A stretch of DNA of 41,757 nucleotides from Acidobacteriota bacterium (GTDB lineage Bacteria; Acidobacteriota; CAIWXX01), in contig JACPPM010000131.1 of NCBI GenBank assembly GCA_016191015.1, forward strand, positions 1-41,757. The letters run 5' to 3'. Under the pieces are notes generated by a model. That model had not been told where the DNA came from and ran no database searches. It was given only the letters and a program-made list of their open reading frames with translations. This document shows positions 34,646 to 41,757 of this stretch, piece after piece (position 1 is the first letter of the stretch; each line of letters starts with the position of its first letter). Position numbers and translations under genes: made by a program.

Positions 34646-36310
34646 ATGGCACACACGATCGGGTTCTTGACGAATGCGCGAGGATTGGTCGCGGGAGGGT
34701 GGAATCGTTGCCTTCCCGTCCTGGTCCTCGCAGTCTGCGCCGTGGGCCTCTCCGGTGACGATCGGGGGCGTGACCTCAGTCCGCGGTATCCCTGGGTTGA
34801 TGGGAAGCCGCCCGGGTCCGTGCGTCCGGTCCCGCCGTATCCGCCCGTAGTGGTGCAGCGACCGCCCGCACTTTCGGCCCGCTCCGCTCAGATTCCGGAC
34901 GACTACAGTCGCGAAAGACTCCTCGCGGGCCACCTCCTCCGTCACATCGGCTTCGGCCCGAATCCTCAGGATTTGCGCGATGTGCTCACGATGGGGCGCG
35001 ATGCGTACGTCGAGCGACAGCTCGACCCTCATTCAATCAATGACGCGAAGGCCGAATCGAAGCTGCCGCCAAAGGGACATGATTTCTATGATGACTATAG
35101 CTGGCTGCGCCGATGGTATACGCGCATGACCTACACGCGGCGCCAGTTGCTTGAGAAGATGGTCCTGATCTTGCACGAACACTTTGCGACATCGAACGAA
35201 AAGGTCAGCAGCGGCTGCTACATGCATGAGCAGGAGGAATTCTTCCGGAAGAACGCGCTCGGCAACTTCCGCGACCTGCTCGTCGGCATCACCAAGGATC
35301 AGGCGATGCTGATCTGGCTCGACAACGACTGGAACGATGGGCAGGCGTACGACGACGACGGTAACAAGATTCCACCGAACGAGAACTACGCCCGCGAGCT
35401 CATGCAACTCTTCTCCCTCGGCACCGCCAAGCTCAACATGGATGGCACCCCCGTCGTGGACTCGGATGGCGTCCCGGTACCTGCCTACACGGAAGACGAC
35501 GTCAAGGCGGCGGCCCGCGCACTCACCGGCTGGCATGTCACCTACGGAAAGTGCGGGAAGAAAGCCGGGTTCGAGAAATGGACGCACGACGAGGAAAACA
35601 AGACGTTCCTCGGCCAGGTGATCAAAGGGAGGAAGGGGAAGGCGGGCACCCAGGAGGTGGCCGATGTGGTCCGGATCATCATGCAGCAGTCCTCGGTCGC
35701 GCCGTTCATCTCGAAGATGCTGATCCAGAAGCTGGCGACCGAGACTCCGACCCCCGGTTACGTCGAGCGGGTCGCGACGGTGTTCAAGCAGAGCGGCGGG
35801 GATCTCAAGAAAACCGTGCGTGCAATCCTGATGGATGACGAGCTCTACAGCGATGAGATCATTCGGGCGGAGTACAAGGAACCGATCGAGCAGTTTGTCG
35901 GGGCGTTGCGGGCCCTCGGAGCTGTGACGCGCGGCGGCGCGCCGATCGATTGGACGTACACCTCCGGTCAGCTTGTCTACTACCCACCCTCGGTATTCAG
36001 CTTCTATCCGCCCGGGAGCAAGGCTACGCTCGTGAACACGGCCCTGGTCACGATCCGCGACCGGGTGGCCGAAGACATCGTCAACGGATACTGGGACACC
36101 TACTTCCTCTCCGAGAAACACATCAAGGGACACAAGCTGAAGACTCCTGAACAGGCCGTGGACTATCTCGCCGACCTGCTCCTCACGGCGCCTCTGCAGG
36201 ATGAGGTGCGTGACATCGTGATCACGTACATGAACGGGCAGGTGACCGACGAGAAGTTTCGTGGCGCCGTGTGGCTCATCCTGTGCTCTCCGGATTTCCA
36301 GGTCAACTGA
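34646..36310 (+). CDS. DUF1800 family protein
   Basis: A 554-residue protein of the DUF1800 family. The N-terminus has a hydrophobic, signal-like segment (about 18-36) followed by a proline-rich linker. The family segments are LLRHIGFGPNPQDL, LLEKMVLILHEHFATS and NENYARELMQLFSLG (from N245), then ARALTGWHV. DUF1800 proteins nearly always come with a DUF1501 partner, as here; their biochemical role is unknown. AAGGAG lies 8 nt before the ATG. I rejected the longer open frame from 34292, which overlaps the dehydrogenase. Confidence 0.92.
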   Translation: MAHTIGFLTNARGLVAGGWNRCLPVLVLAVCAVGLSGDDRGRDLSPRYPWVDGKPPGSVRPVPPYPPVVVQRPPALSARSAQIPDDYSRERLLAGHLLRHIGFGPNPQDLRDVLTMGRDAYVERQLDPHSINDAKAESKLPPKGHDFYDDYSWLRRWYTRMTYTRRQLLEKMVLILHEHFATSNEKVSSGCYMHEQEEFFRKNALGNFRDLLVGITKDQAMLIWLDNDWNDGQAYDDDGNKIPPNENYARELMQLFSLGTAKLNMDGTPVVDSDGVPVPAYTEDDVKAAARALTGWHVTYGKCGKKAGFEKWTHDEENKTFLGQVIKGRKGKAGTQEVADVVRIIMQQSSVAPFISKMLIQKLATETPTPGYVERVATVFKQSGGDLKKTVRAILMDDELYSDEIIRAEYKEPIEQFVGALRALGAVTRGGAPIDWTYTSGQLVYYPPSVFSFYPPGSKATLVNTALVTIRDRVAEDIVNGYWDTYFLSEKHIKGHKLKTPEQAVDYLADLLLTAPLQDEVRDIVITYMNGQVTDEKFRGAVWLILCSPDFQVN

Positions 36311-36323
36311 GAGGAGGACGACG

Positions 36324-37583
36324 ATGATGAAGAGGCGTGAGTTCCTGAAACAGGCCGCGATCGCGGGCGTGACGCTCGGAGTCGGCCGAAAGATGTTCGG
36401 TGCAGGATCGCCTGCAGCGCCGGCATCGGGCGAGAGCGTGATCGTCCTCGTGAACCTCTATGGCGGCAATGACGGTATCAACACGGTGATCCCCCTGGAC
36501 CAGTACGACCGCTACCGCACGCTGAGGCCCGTGCTTTCGTACAAGCAGGAGGATGTCCTTTCGCTCGCTGGTGTCTCGGAGGTCGGACTCAATCCAGGCT
36601 TGACCGCAATTCGAGATCTGTACAACCAGGGGCGGGTCGCTATCATCAACGGCGTCGGAGTGCCGCAGGAGGCGAGCGGCCTGTTCGATCATGCCGCCGG
36701 ACAGTACGAGTTCCAGTCATGCGACATCGTGCGCTCGGCAACCAGCGCACCACCATCGGGCTGGCTCGGCCGCTATCTCGACAGCGCTCCGGCGGGGCTT
36801 GTCTCAAGCGGCATCGACATGGGCGGCGGACGACTCGTGGTCACAGGCACCACGTTCACGCCGGTCACGATCACCACGATCGACCAGTTCCAGCTCAACC
36901 TGAGCTTCGACTCGGACGCCAGGATGATCGCTTACAGGGGCATCGCGGACATTCCGAGCACTGCCAGCGACGCGGCGGAGAGGAATCGGCAACTCCGCCA
37001 AGAGGCTCTGCCCCAGTCCGACATCATCATCGAGCGTACCGAGAACTACCAGCCCTTGGCGCAGTACCCTGAGGATAGCTGGTTCGGCTATCAGCTCCAG
37101 CAGTGCGCCTCCCTCATCAACGCCGACCTCGGTATCCGGGTCCTGACCGTGGGCAGCTCTGGCTACGACACCCACAGCGGACAGGACTCGGCAGTCGACA
37201 ATGGATCTCTGGGATACCACGATAGTCTGCTCCAGGACGTGAGTGATTCGATCGGCGCGTTCTACGCGGATCTCGCAGCTCACGGAGTCTCAAACCGCGT
37301 CCTGATTCTCACCATTTCCGAGTTCGGACGGCGAGCCTACGAAAACAACGACCATGGCACCGACCACGGTTTCAGCTCAGTCGCCTTCGCCATCGGCGAC
37401 CCGGTCAAAGGCGGCGTCTACGGTGACTACCCGAGTCTCTCCCGCGACGATCTGGTCCTGGACGGGAACACCGATGTGACAACCGACTTCCGTTCGCTCT
37501 ACGCCACCGTGGCGACACGATACCTCGACGCCGATCCCGTGCCCCTGGTCGGCGGATCTTTTCCACAGTTGGACTTCCTATGA
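36324..37583 (+). CDS. DUF1501 family protein, Tat-exported
   Basis: A 419-residue protein of the DUF1501 family (sulfatase-like alkaline phosphatase fold). The N-terminus MMKRREFLKQAAIAGVTLG is a twin-arginine signal. The motifs VNLYGGNDGINTVIP near the start, SEFGRR (332-337) and DHGTDHG (343-349) fit the metal-site positions of this family. GAGGAGG precedes the start, and the gene begins 13 bp after the DUF1800 stop. The pair is exported together; function unknown. Confidence 0.92.
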   Translation: MMKRREFLKQAAIAGVTLGVGRKMFGAGSPAAPASGESVIVLVNLYGGNDGINTVIPLDQYDRYRTLRPVLSYKQEDVLSLAGVSEVGLNPGLTAIRDLYNQGRVAIINGVGVPQEASGLFDHAAGQYEFQSCDIVRSATSAPPSGWLGRYLDSAPAGLVSSGIDMGGGRLVVTGTTFTPVTITTIDQFQLNLSFDSDARMIAYRGIADIPSTASDAAERNRQLRQEALPQSDIIIERTENYQPLAQYPEDSWFGYQLQQCASLINADLGIRVLTVGSSGYDTHSGQDSAVDNGSLGYHDSLLQDVSDSIGAFYADLAAHGVSNRVLILTISEFGRRAYENNDHGTDHGFSSVAFAIGDPVKGGVYGDYPSLSRDDLVLDGNTDVTTDFRSLYATVATRYLDADPVPLVGGSFPQLDFL

Positions 37584-37701
37584 TCTCCGCGTAGACCGAC
37601 GATACGAGGAGCGGGCCGGATGCGCGGCAACGTCCCCTTCCGCTGGGTCCCCAGTCTTTTTGACATGTTGTCAACCACCTGGAGGGCAAACTGCGATTTG
37701 A

Positions 37702-37769
37702 ACCAACAAGACACCATGGAGCCATAGCCGGCGCTTGCTGTTTTCTTGGTGTCTTGGTGCCTTGGTGGT
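37702..37769. repeat. Hairpin element E4 (CACCAAG words)
   Basis: The left arm ACCAACAAGACACCATGG... (about 37702-37724) and the right arm TTCTTGGTGTCTTGGTGCC... (37743-37769) are inverted copies of iterated CACCAAG words around a loop of roughly 18 nt. It lies in the convergent gap between DUF1501 and VapC and could serve as a bidirectional terminator. Confidence 0.6.
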
Positions 37770-37786
37770 ATTGCGGATCCCGGCTG

Positions 37787-38188
37787 CTAGCGGCGCGCAT
37801 CCAGCCTGCGCAGAGCCCCCTTCCAGCTCAGAATCCGGTCGTCTGCCGTCATGAATGTCCAATCGCGGGTCTGGGCTGTGGCGATCAAGATCCGGTCGGC
37901 CGGGTCGCCGTGGAGATCCGCAAGCTCGGCGGCGCGCACGCCGGTTTCGCCGTCCAGCGCCACCTCTTCGATGCCCAGTTCGAGGAGGTCATTCCGCCAG
38001 GCGGTGACCGAGCGGTCCAGAGAGATCCGTCCGCGCGCGACCAACATCGCAACTTCCCAGAAACTTATTGCTGAGACTGCCAGCCTGCTTTGCTTGTGAG
38101 CCTTTTCCGCGGCGCGTCGCGACCGCACTCCGAGAGCGGGAAGGTCCTGATCGAGCCAGATCAGGGCGTGAGTGTCGAGAAGGATCAC
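37787..38188 (-). CDS. vapC: PIN-domain toxin (VapC-like)
   Basis: A 133-residue ribonuclease toxin of the PIN family. The acidic metal-binding residues are visible: D5 (LLDTHALIW), E45 (SFWEVAML), D98 (DPADRILIATA) and D116 (MTADDRI). VapC toxins cut specific tRNA or rRNA sites when freed from the antitoxin. Its ATG overlaps the antitoxin stop by 4 bp. Confidence 0.93.
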   Translation of the reverse strand: MILLDTHALIWLDQDLPALGVRSRRAAEKAHKQSRLAVSAISFWEVAMLVARGRISLDRSVTAWRNDLLELGIEEVALDGETGVRAAELADLHGDPADRILIATAQTRDWTFMTADDRILSWKGALRRLDARR

Positions 38189-38433
38189 CCCTCCGCCTCC
38201 CAGCGTGGCCCGCCCGAGCGAACAATATCTCCGCGCACGTGGATCTCACCGCGATGAGCGCCGCAAATCGGCGCCGCCCGCCGGCGAAACGGAATGACGC
38301 GCGCGATCGGCTTCCCACGCTTCGTTACGATGATTGTCCGGTCACTGTCGGCAACTTCCTGCAGCAGACGCAAACAGCGCGCCTTGAACTCCGAGACCTT
38401 GACGCTGCGCTGATCGAGTATTGATCTGTTCAT
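38185..38433 (-). CDS. Phd/YefM-type antitoxin
   Basis: An antitoxin of about 82 residues. The N-terminal DNA-binding part reads SVKVSEFKARCLRLLQEVAD followed by IIVTKRGKPIARVIPF, typical of Phd/YefM. The C-terminus is basic and less ordered, as expected for the toxin-binding tail. I chose the ATG at 38433, 7 bp downstream of a strong -10. The ATG at 38439 is upstream of the expected transcript start, and the longer frame to 38469 overlaps the promoter. Confidence 0.88.
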   Translation of the reverse strand: MNRSILDQRSVKVSEFKARCLRLLQEVADSDRTIIVTKRGKPIARVIPFRRRAAPICGAHRGEIHVRGDIVRSGGPRWEAEG

Positions 38434-38438
38434 GGTCA

Positions 38439-38469
38439 TGACTATAGTCACATAGTGATCTCCCGTCAA
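38439..38469 (-). promoter_or_regulatory. Promoter and operator of the antitoxin-toxin operon
   Basis: On the minus strand a -35 TTGACG (38469-38464), a 17-bp spacer and a -10 TATAGT (38446-38441) are clear. TGACTATAGTCA (38439-38450) is a perfect 12-bp palindrome covering the -10, a fitting site for autorepression by the antitoxin. Confidence 0.75.
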
Positions 38470-38518
38470 GATACGAGCAGCCGTGCGGCCCGACCTCGAG
38501 CCCCGTGCTCACGGCTGA

Positions 38519-39385
38519 TCAGCGTGGCATGAGATCGGCCAGTGTCGACGCGAGAGCGTACTGGCCGTCGGGGCCGAGCAGCTTCTCGTGTTGCGAGAAG
38601 TGGCGATCGAAATCGTGAGAGATCCACGCAGCCACTCGCGCTAGCATCTTTTTCATGGCATCTCCGCCTCCACCCGATGCCATACTGCGCGGGATGCTAC
38701 CGCCCAGATCGTTGCGTGAGGCGGCTTCCATCAGGGTGCGTCCGTCCGGCAGCAGGACGAATAGCCATGCGGAATCGTTGCGCGGGACAATGACAGCTTT
38801 ATCGATGTCGCTCGCGCGGATGTGCTCGAGCGGCATCTTGCGCACGACCTCGTTGATGATCTTCGCCGGGTCCACTGGCACGTGCCAGGTGTATTCCCAG
38901 ATCCGCTTCTGTGAGATCTGCCACAATCGAGCGGTGGCCGTTGATTCGAGCACCTGCTGGCGATCCTGCACGAACATGACGGGCGGATCGGTGTACATGT
39001 ACGTGAGAAACCCTTCGGCGCCGACCGAGAAGTTGACACTCTCCCGGATATTCTGCATCGTCGTCTCATAGTGATCACGGTCGATGAATGTCGCCCACAG
39101 TTTCCATGCGGGGATCGCGGAGACTTGGAGGAGCATCATCGTCCTCTCACCGCCGGCCTCTGCGGAACGCACGATGGTTTCGCCCCGCAGAGCTTTGAGG
39201 TATTCATCGCGCGTGAAGACGGGCGCATCGGGATACCGGCGAGAGGCGCGCGCCTGATTGAGGCCGCCGATAAAGTCCAGGATCCTTGAGTCTTCGACCG
39301 ACCGGGTCTCACCCGCCCACACCCACACCGGCGCGCTGTAGGCCACCCCCAGGATCGTGGCGGCGGCCAGCCAGGATCTCAGCAA
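38519..39385 (-). CDS. Secreted protein of unknown function
   Basis: A 288-residue protein with a signal peptide (about 1-24, ending VWVWAGE). The mature part has mixed alpha/beta character; ISAIPAWKLWATFIDRDHYE-like and WEYTWHVPVDP segments recall START/SRPBCC-type lipid-binding proteins, but the similarity is loose. The start is TTG at 39385, 2 bp after the serA stop codon, so the gene probably sits in the serA transcript. I do not recognise a family. Confidence 0.65.
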   Translation of the reverse strand: MLRSWLAAATILGVAYSAPVWVWAGETRSVEDSRILDFIGGLNQARASRRYPDAPVFTRDEYLKALRGETIVRSAEAGGERTMMLLQVSAIPAWKLWATFIDRDHYETTMQNIRESVNFSVGAEGFLTYMYTDPPVMFVQDRQQVLESTATARLWQISQKRIWEYTWHVPVDPAKIINEVVRKMPLEHIRASDIDKAVIVPRNDSAWLFVLLPDGRTLMEAASRNDLGGSIPRSMASGGGGDAMKKMLARVAAWISHDFDRHFSQHEKLLGPDGQYALASTLADLMPR

Positions 39386-39387
39386 GA

Positions 39388-40590
39388 CTATCTCAGCTCG
39401 ACCATCTCGAGCGCCAGGATATCCTGATGCCCCAGGCGCACCTGTTCGACCATCTCCGGTGACAGTGGCGCGTCTAGAGCAATGCGGGCGATGGCTGCCT
39501 GGACGCCGTCGAAGATGACATTCTCCATCTCCTGGACGTTGATGCCCGCGGCGCGGAGGGCGTCGAGCACGTGGGCGAGCACACCGGGGCGATCGCGATG
39601 ACGCACGACCAGCATGTGCGTCGCCGGCGAGTGAGCGCAGAGATTCACGACATTGGGGACCTTGCCCGTATCCCGGTACTCCCGGATGATCCGAACGGTC
39701 TCGTCGGCAATCGCCTCCTGCGCCTGCTCGGTCGAGGCCCCGATGTGGTGCGTGCCATAGACGCCGAGCTTCACGATTCCGTCCTCGAACGCACCGGTGT
39801 CGGTCGACGGCTCGCGAGCGAAAACATCCAGCCCGGCGCGAATGCCCTTTTCCTTGATCGCGTTCTCGAGTGCCACCTGATCGACCACTTCCCCACGCGA
39901 GCTGTTGATGAAAATCGATCGCGGCTTCAACGCGGTAAACACCCGCTCTCCGATGATCCCCCGCGTCTCCTTGTTCAGAGCAAGGTGCACGCTGAGAATG
40001 TCCGCCTCCGCCGCCACATCCTCGATCGACGCGGCGCGAATGACGCCGAGCGCCTCGGCGACGATCGGCGTCAGCGACCTGCTCCAGGCCACCACGTCCA
40101 GCCCGAATGCCCGAGCGCGGGGAATCATCTCTCGCCCGATCTTGCCGACGCCGATCAACCCGAGCGTCTTCCCGAAAAGGCCATCGGCCTTACCGTATTC
40201 CTTTTTGTTCCATTTGCCGGCTCGGAGGTCGGCCACGTTGTCCGGGATGCGGCGATCCACCGAGAGAATCAAGCCGAACGCGAGCTCAGCCACCGCGATC
40301 GAGTTCTTCCCCGGACAGTTCGAAACGTAGATGCCTCGTCGCGAGGCAGCCACCAAGTCGATCGTGTTGACACCGGCACCGGCGCGAACGATCAACCCGA
40401 GACGGCCAGCCTCAATCGCGGCGGCCGACACCTTCTTCCCCCTCACGACCAGCACGTCAGCTCCGGACTCCGCCAGCTTCGCCGGCAGCGCATCCTCGCC
40501 CACACCCGCCTCGTGCACCACCTCGAACCCGGCATCCCTCAGTGTCCGTACCCCTCGATCCGGAAACTTGTCCGCGACCAGGATCTTCAT
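39388..40590 (-). CDS. serA: D-3-phosphoglycerate dehydrogenase
   Basis: A 400-residue 2-hydroxyacid dehydrogenase, first enzyme of serine synthesis (3-phosphoglycerate to 3-phosphohydroxypyruvate). The NAD-binding loop is GVGKIG at 147-152. The catalytic residues appear as R232 (NSSRGEVVD), E260 (FAREP) and H282 (THHIGAST). A C-terminal ACT domain (about 325-395, RDRPGVLAHVLDALRAAGINV) suggests feedback control by serine or a related ligand. GGGGGG precedes the ATG. A small inverted repeat (GCCGTA / TACGGC, 40635-40649) lies upstream and could be an operator. Confidence 0.93.
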   Translation of the reverse strand: MKILVADKFPDRGVRTLRDAGFEVVHEAGVGEDALPAKLAESGADVLVVRGKKVSAAAIEAGRLGLIVRAGAGVNTIDLVAASRRGIYVSNCPGKNSIAVAELAFGLILSVDRRIPDNVADLRAGKWNKKEYGKADGLFGKTLGLIGVGKIGREMIPRARAFGLDVVAWSRSLTPIVAEALGVIRAASIEDVAAEADILSVHLALNKETRGIIGERVFTALKPRSIFINSSRGEVVDQVALENAIKEKGIRAGLDVFAREPSTDTGAFEDGIVKLGVYGTHHIGASTEQAQEAIADETVRIIREYRDTGKVPNVVNLCAHSPATHMLVVRHRDRPGVLAHVLDALRAAGINVQEMENVIFDGVQAAIARIALDAPLSPEMVEQVRLGHQDILALEMVELR

Positions 40591-40690
40591 GTCTCACGGC
40601 CCCCCAAAAAAGAAAATATGAGATTCACCAAGTCGCCGTAGTTTACGGCAAGCCGCGAAACCTGACAACCCCAACGCGGCGGAGCAGCAG

Positions 40691-40744
40691 GGCTGCGGCA
40701 AAGTCGAGGTGCCGATCTGGGCCTGTCCGTTCCGAACGAAACCG
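40691..40744. repeat. Dispersed element E3, copy 3 (left part only)
   Basis: GGCTGCGGCAAAGTC and the following 39 bp align with the left end of the copies at 11903 and 32562. Similarity stops at 40744, exactly where the intron's 3' end is expected. Mutations (GATCTGGG for GACTCGGG) show it is older or more diverged than the other two. Confidence 0.75.
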
Positions 40745-40806
40745 GTAGAGTAGGAGAACGGGCGATGCTGGACTCTAATCCGGACACGACCCGTTCTCCC
40801 CTCGTC

Positions 40807-40839
40807 GAACCGGACATGCAGGTTTCCCGCATCCGGCTC
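40807..40839 (-). ncRNA. Group II intron domain V
   Basis: The 33-nt hairpin on the minus strand starts GAGCCGGATGCGG and ends ATGTCCGGTTC. The lower stem GAGCCGGA pairs with TCCGGTTC, a GAAA-type loop caps it, and the AGC catalytic triad is present. This is the ribozyme core. Confidence 0.9.
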
Positions 40840-40890
40840 TCCCGGGATCTCTCGCCTCAGGCATTCGTAGGCAGTTGCGCAGTTGTGGTT

Positions 40891-41685
40891 TCACAGGTGG
40901 ACCAGTCCCAGAGCGTCGAATAGCGCATAGAAACTCACCCCTTTCGGCAGTCGAAAGGGCCGCTGGCTGCGCCGTCTCAGGTGGTTCGCGAGACGGTATC
41001 GGACGTACCAGTCGATGTCACGGAAAGCCATCCGTGGATACCCGAATGAGAAGTAGTTGCCCCAGCCTTTCAGGTGCCCATTCAGCATTCTGATGTAATC
41101 GGGGATAGGCATGTAGTTCCATTTCGATCCCGTCAAGCCTCGCAAGACGGCCCGTTCTTTGTTCAGGGCTCGCTTCATTGGCATGACGTTCAGGTACTTC
41201 CTGCCAGTCCGATACAGATCACGGTCATACCGAAATGTGAATCCCAGAAAGTCCAGGCCCACTCCTTCTTTCCTCAGGTCTACCACCCGGGTCTTTTCCC
41301 GATTGATCTCGAGACCCATCCAGTTCTCGAGCTTCTCCTCGACAAACGCGACAAGCTTTGCGCTTTGACACCGAGCCAGTATCACGAAATCGTCAGCGTA
41401 CCTGATCAGCTTCGCGTTGGCCCATCGCGCTGGTCCTCTGAGACCGTTGAACGCCTTGTCGAACCAGTGCAAGTACACGTTTGCCAGAAGCGGAGAGATG
41501 ACTCCGCCCTGCGGCGTTCCCCTTCTCGAACGGCTGTAGTGGGGGGTTCCCCCCTTTCCTCCAGGTGTCTCCACGATCACGGCGTCAAGCCACATCCGGA
41601 TCAGCTTCAGTACACTTCGGTCGGCTATTCGCCATTGCAGACACGCCATCAACCGATCGTGCGGGATCGAGTCGAAGGAATACAC
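40891..41685 (-). CDS. ltrA: Group II intron reverse transcriptase/maturase (N-terminally broken or incomplete)
   Basis: The visible 264 residues cover the reverse transcriptase from the FDSIPHDRLM motif through RRGTPQGGVISPLLANVYLH, the catalytic YADD (96-99) and LEINREKTRVV. The maturase (GIIM) domain follows, with HLKGWGNYFSFG near the end. Complete proteins of this family are over 400 residues. The N-terminal part is missing in this frame: an in-frame stop lies at 41694-41692, and the neighbouring frame reads KARVLDVG just upstream, which resembles the VLDVD segment normally preceding YFDSIPHD. A frameshift of about five extra bases is likely, so the gene may be inactive. GTG at 41685 is only the first possible start. 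Confidence 0.8.
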   Translation of the reverse strand: MYSFDSIPHDRLMACLQWRIADRSVLKLIRMWLDAVIVETPGGKGGTPHYSRSRRGTPQGGVISPLLANVYLHWFDKAFNGLRGPARWANAKLIRYADDFVILARCQSAKLVAFVEEKLENWMGLEINREKTRVVDLRKEGVGLDFLGFTFRYDRDLYRTGRKYLNVMPMKRALNKERAVLRGLTGSKWNYMPIPDYIRMLNGHLKGWGNYFSFGYPRMAFRDIDWYVRYRLANHLRRRSQRPFRLPKGVSFYALFDALGLVHL

Positions 41686-41757
41686 GACACACTACCCACA
41701 TCCAGGACTCGGGCCTTCCAGCTACTGTGACGATCGTTCGTCGGCGCCATCCATTCG

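Larger units (their letters stand above)
40591..40890. other. 300-bp gap between serA and the intron reverse transcriptase
   Basis: It contains the serA upstream region with an inverted repeat at 40635-40649, the truncated E3 copy 3 (40691-40744), and group II intron domains VI and V (40745-40839). About 50 bp up to the reverse transcriptase stop show nothing further. Confidence 0.6.
40745..41757 (-). mobile_element. Group II intron, 3' part
   Basis: A group II intron on the minus strand, entering from beyond the window edge. It comprises the reverse transcriptase/maturase gene, domain V (40839-40807) and a domain VI hairpin (AGAACGGG pairing with CCCGTTCT). The predicted 3' end is ...TCTAC at 40745, fitting the AY rule. 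The 5' half is outside the window. Absence of an HNH endonuclease domain in the protein suggests a class that uses nicked or single-stranded targets. Confidence 0.85.

Noticed and set aside
1-41757. Both window ends share CCATTCG, possible circular molecule
   Set aside because: Seven bases can match by chance, and the ends carry unrelated contexts; not enough to claim circularity.

Overview
The window is about 41.8 kb of high-GC DNA (roughly 60% by eye), densely coding, from a Gram-negative, probably environmental bacterium. Support for that comes from lipoproteins with lipoboxes, a YbhG-type periplasmic adaptor, a NapH-type membrane ferredoxin, a Tat-exported DUF1501 protein and secreted PPC-domain subtilases. 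The mix of DUF1800/DUF1501 proteins, many intergenic repeat families, a group II intron and apparently leaderless genes fits Acidobacteriota or a neighbouring uncultured phylum. That placement is inference only. I saw no rRNA, tRNA or CRISPR array.

Layout. 1-5866 (+): a sigma-54 response regulator overlapping a DUF374 acyltransferase, arginase, a TPR lipoprotein and a MinD/ParA-like ATPase. 5915-11814 (-): a complete CecR-YbhGFSR-like export operon (TetR regulator, adaptor lipoprotein, two ABC ATPases, two ABC-2 permeases) with an 18-bp palindromic operator over its own promoter. 12255-14578 (-): a NapH-like ferredoxin and an MGDG-synthase-type glycosyltransferase. 14862-19695 (+): an M49-like metallopeptidase, a YegS/DAGK-type lipid kinase and a secreted subtilase ending at a strong terminator. 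19880-26265 (-): a glycan operon (cyclic-nucleotide-binding protein, large membrane protein, GT2, epimerase, aminotransferase, methyltransferase), nearly all overlapping. 26494-32361 (-): ftsY-ribD-[HigBA toxin-antitoxin plus recombinase debris]-ribE-ribBA-HEAT protein. 32860-37583 (+): a small secreted protein, then a sorbosone-dehydrogenase/DUF1800/DUF1501 operon behind a sequence matching a sigma-54 promoter. 37787-40590 (-): VapBC toxin-antitoxin, a secreted protein of unknown function and serA. 40745-41757 (-): the 3' part of a group II intron with its reverse transcriptase.

The most unusual signals lie between genes. A roughly 200-bp element with terminal inverted repeats and internal iterated words occurs three times (11903, 32562, 40691). 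The third copy stops exactly where the group II intron ends. Four other short inverted-repeat families with a similar design lie at 11, 4366, 16509 and 37702. Four genes have a -10 hexamer only 6-7 bp before the start codon, the geometry expected of leaderless mRNAs. The riboflavin operon is split by about 1.15 kb of accessory DNA.
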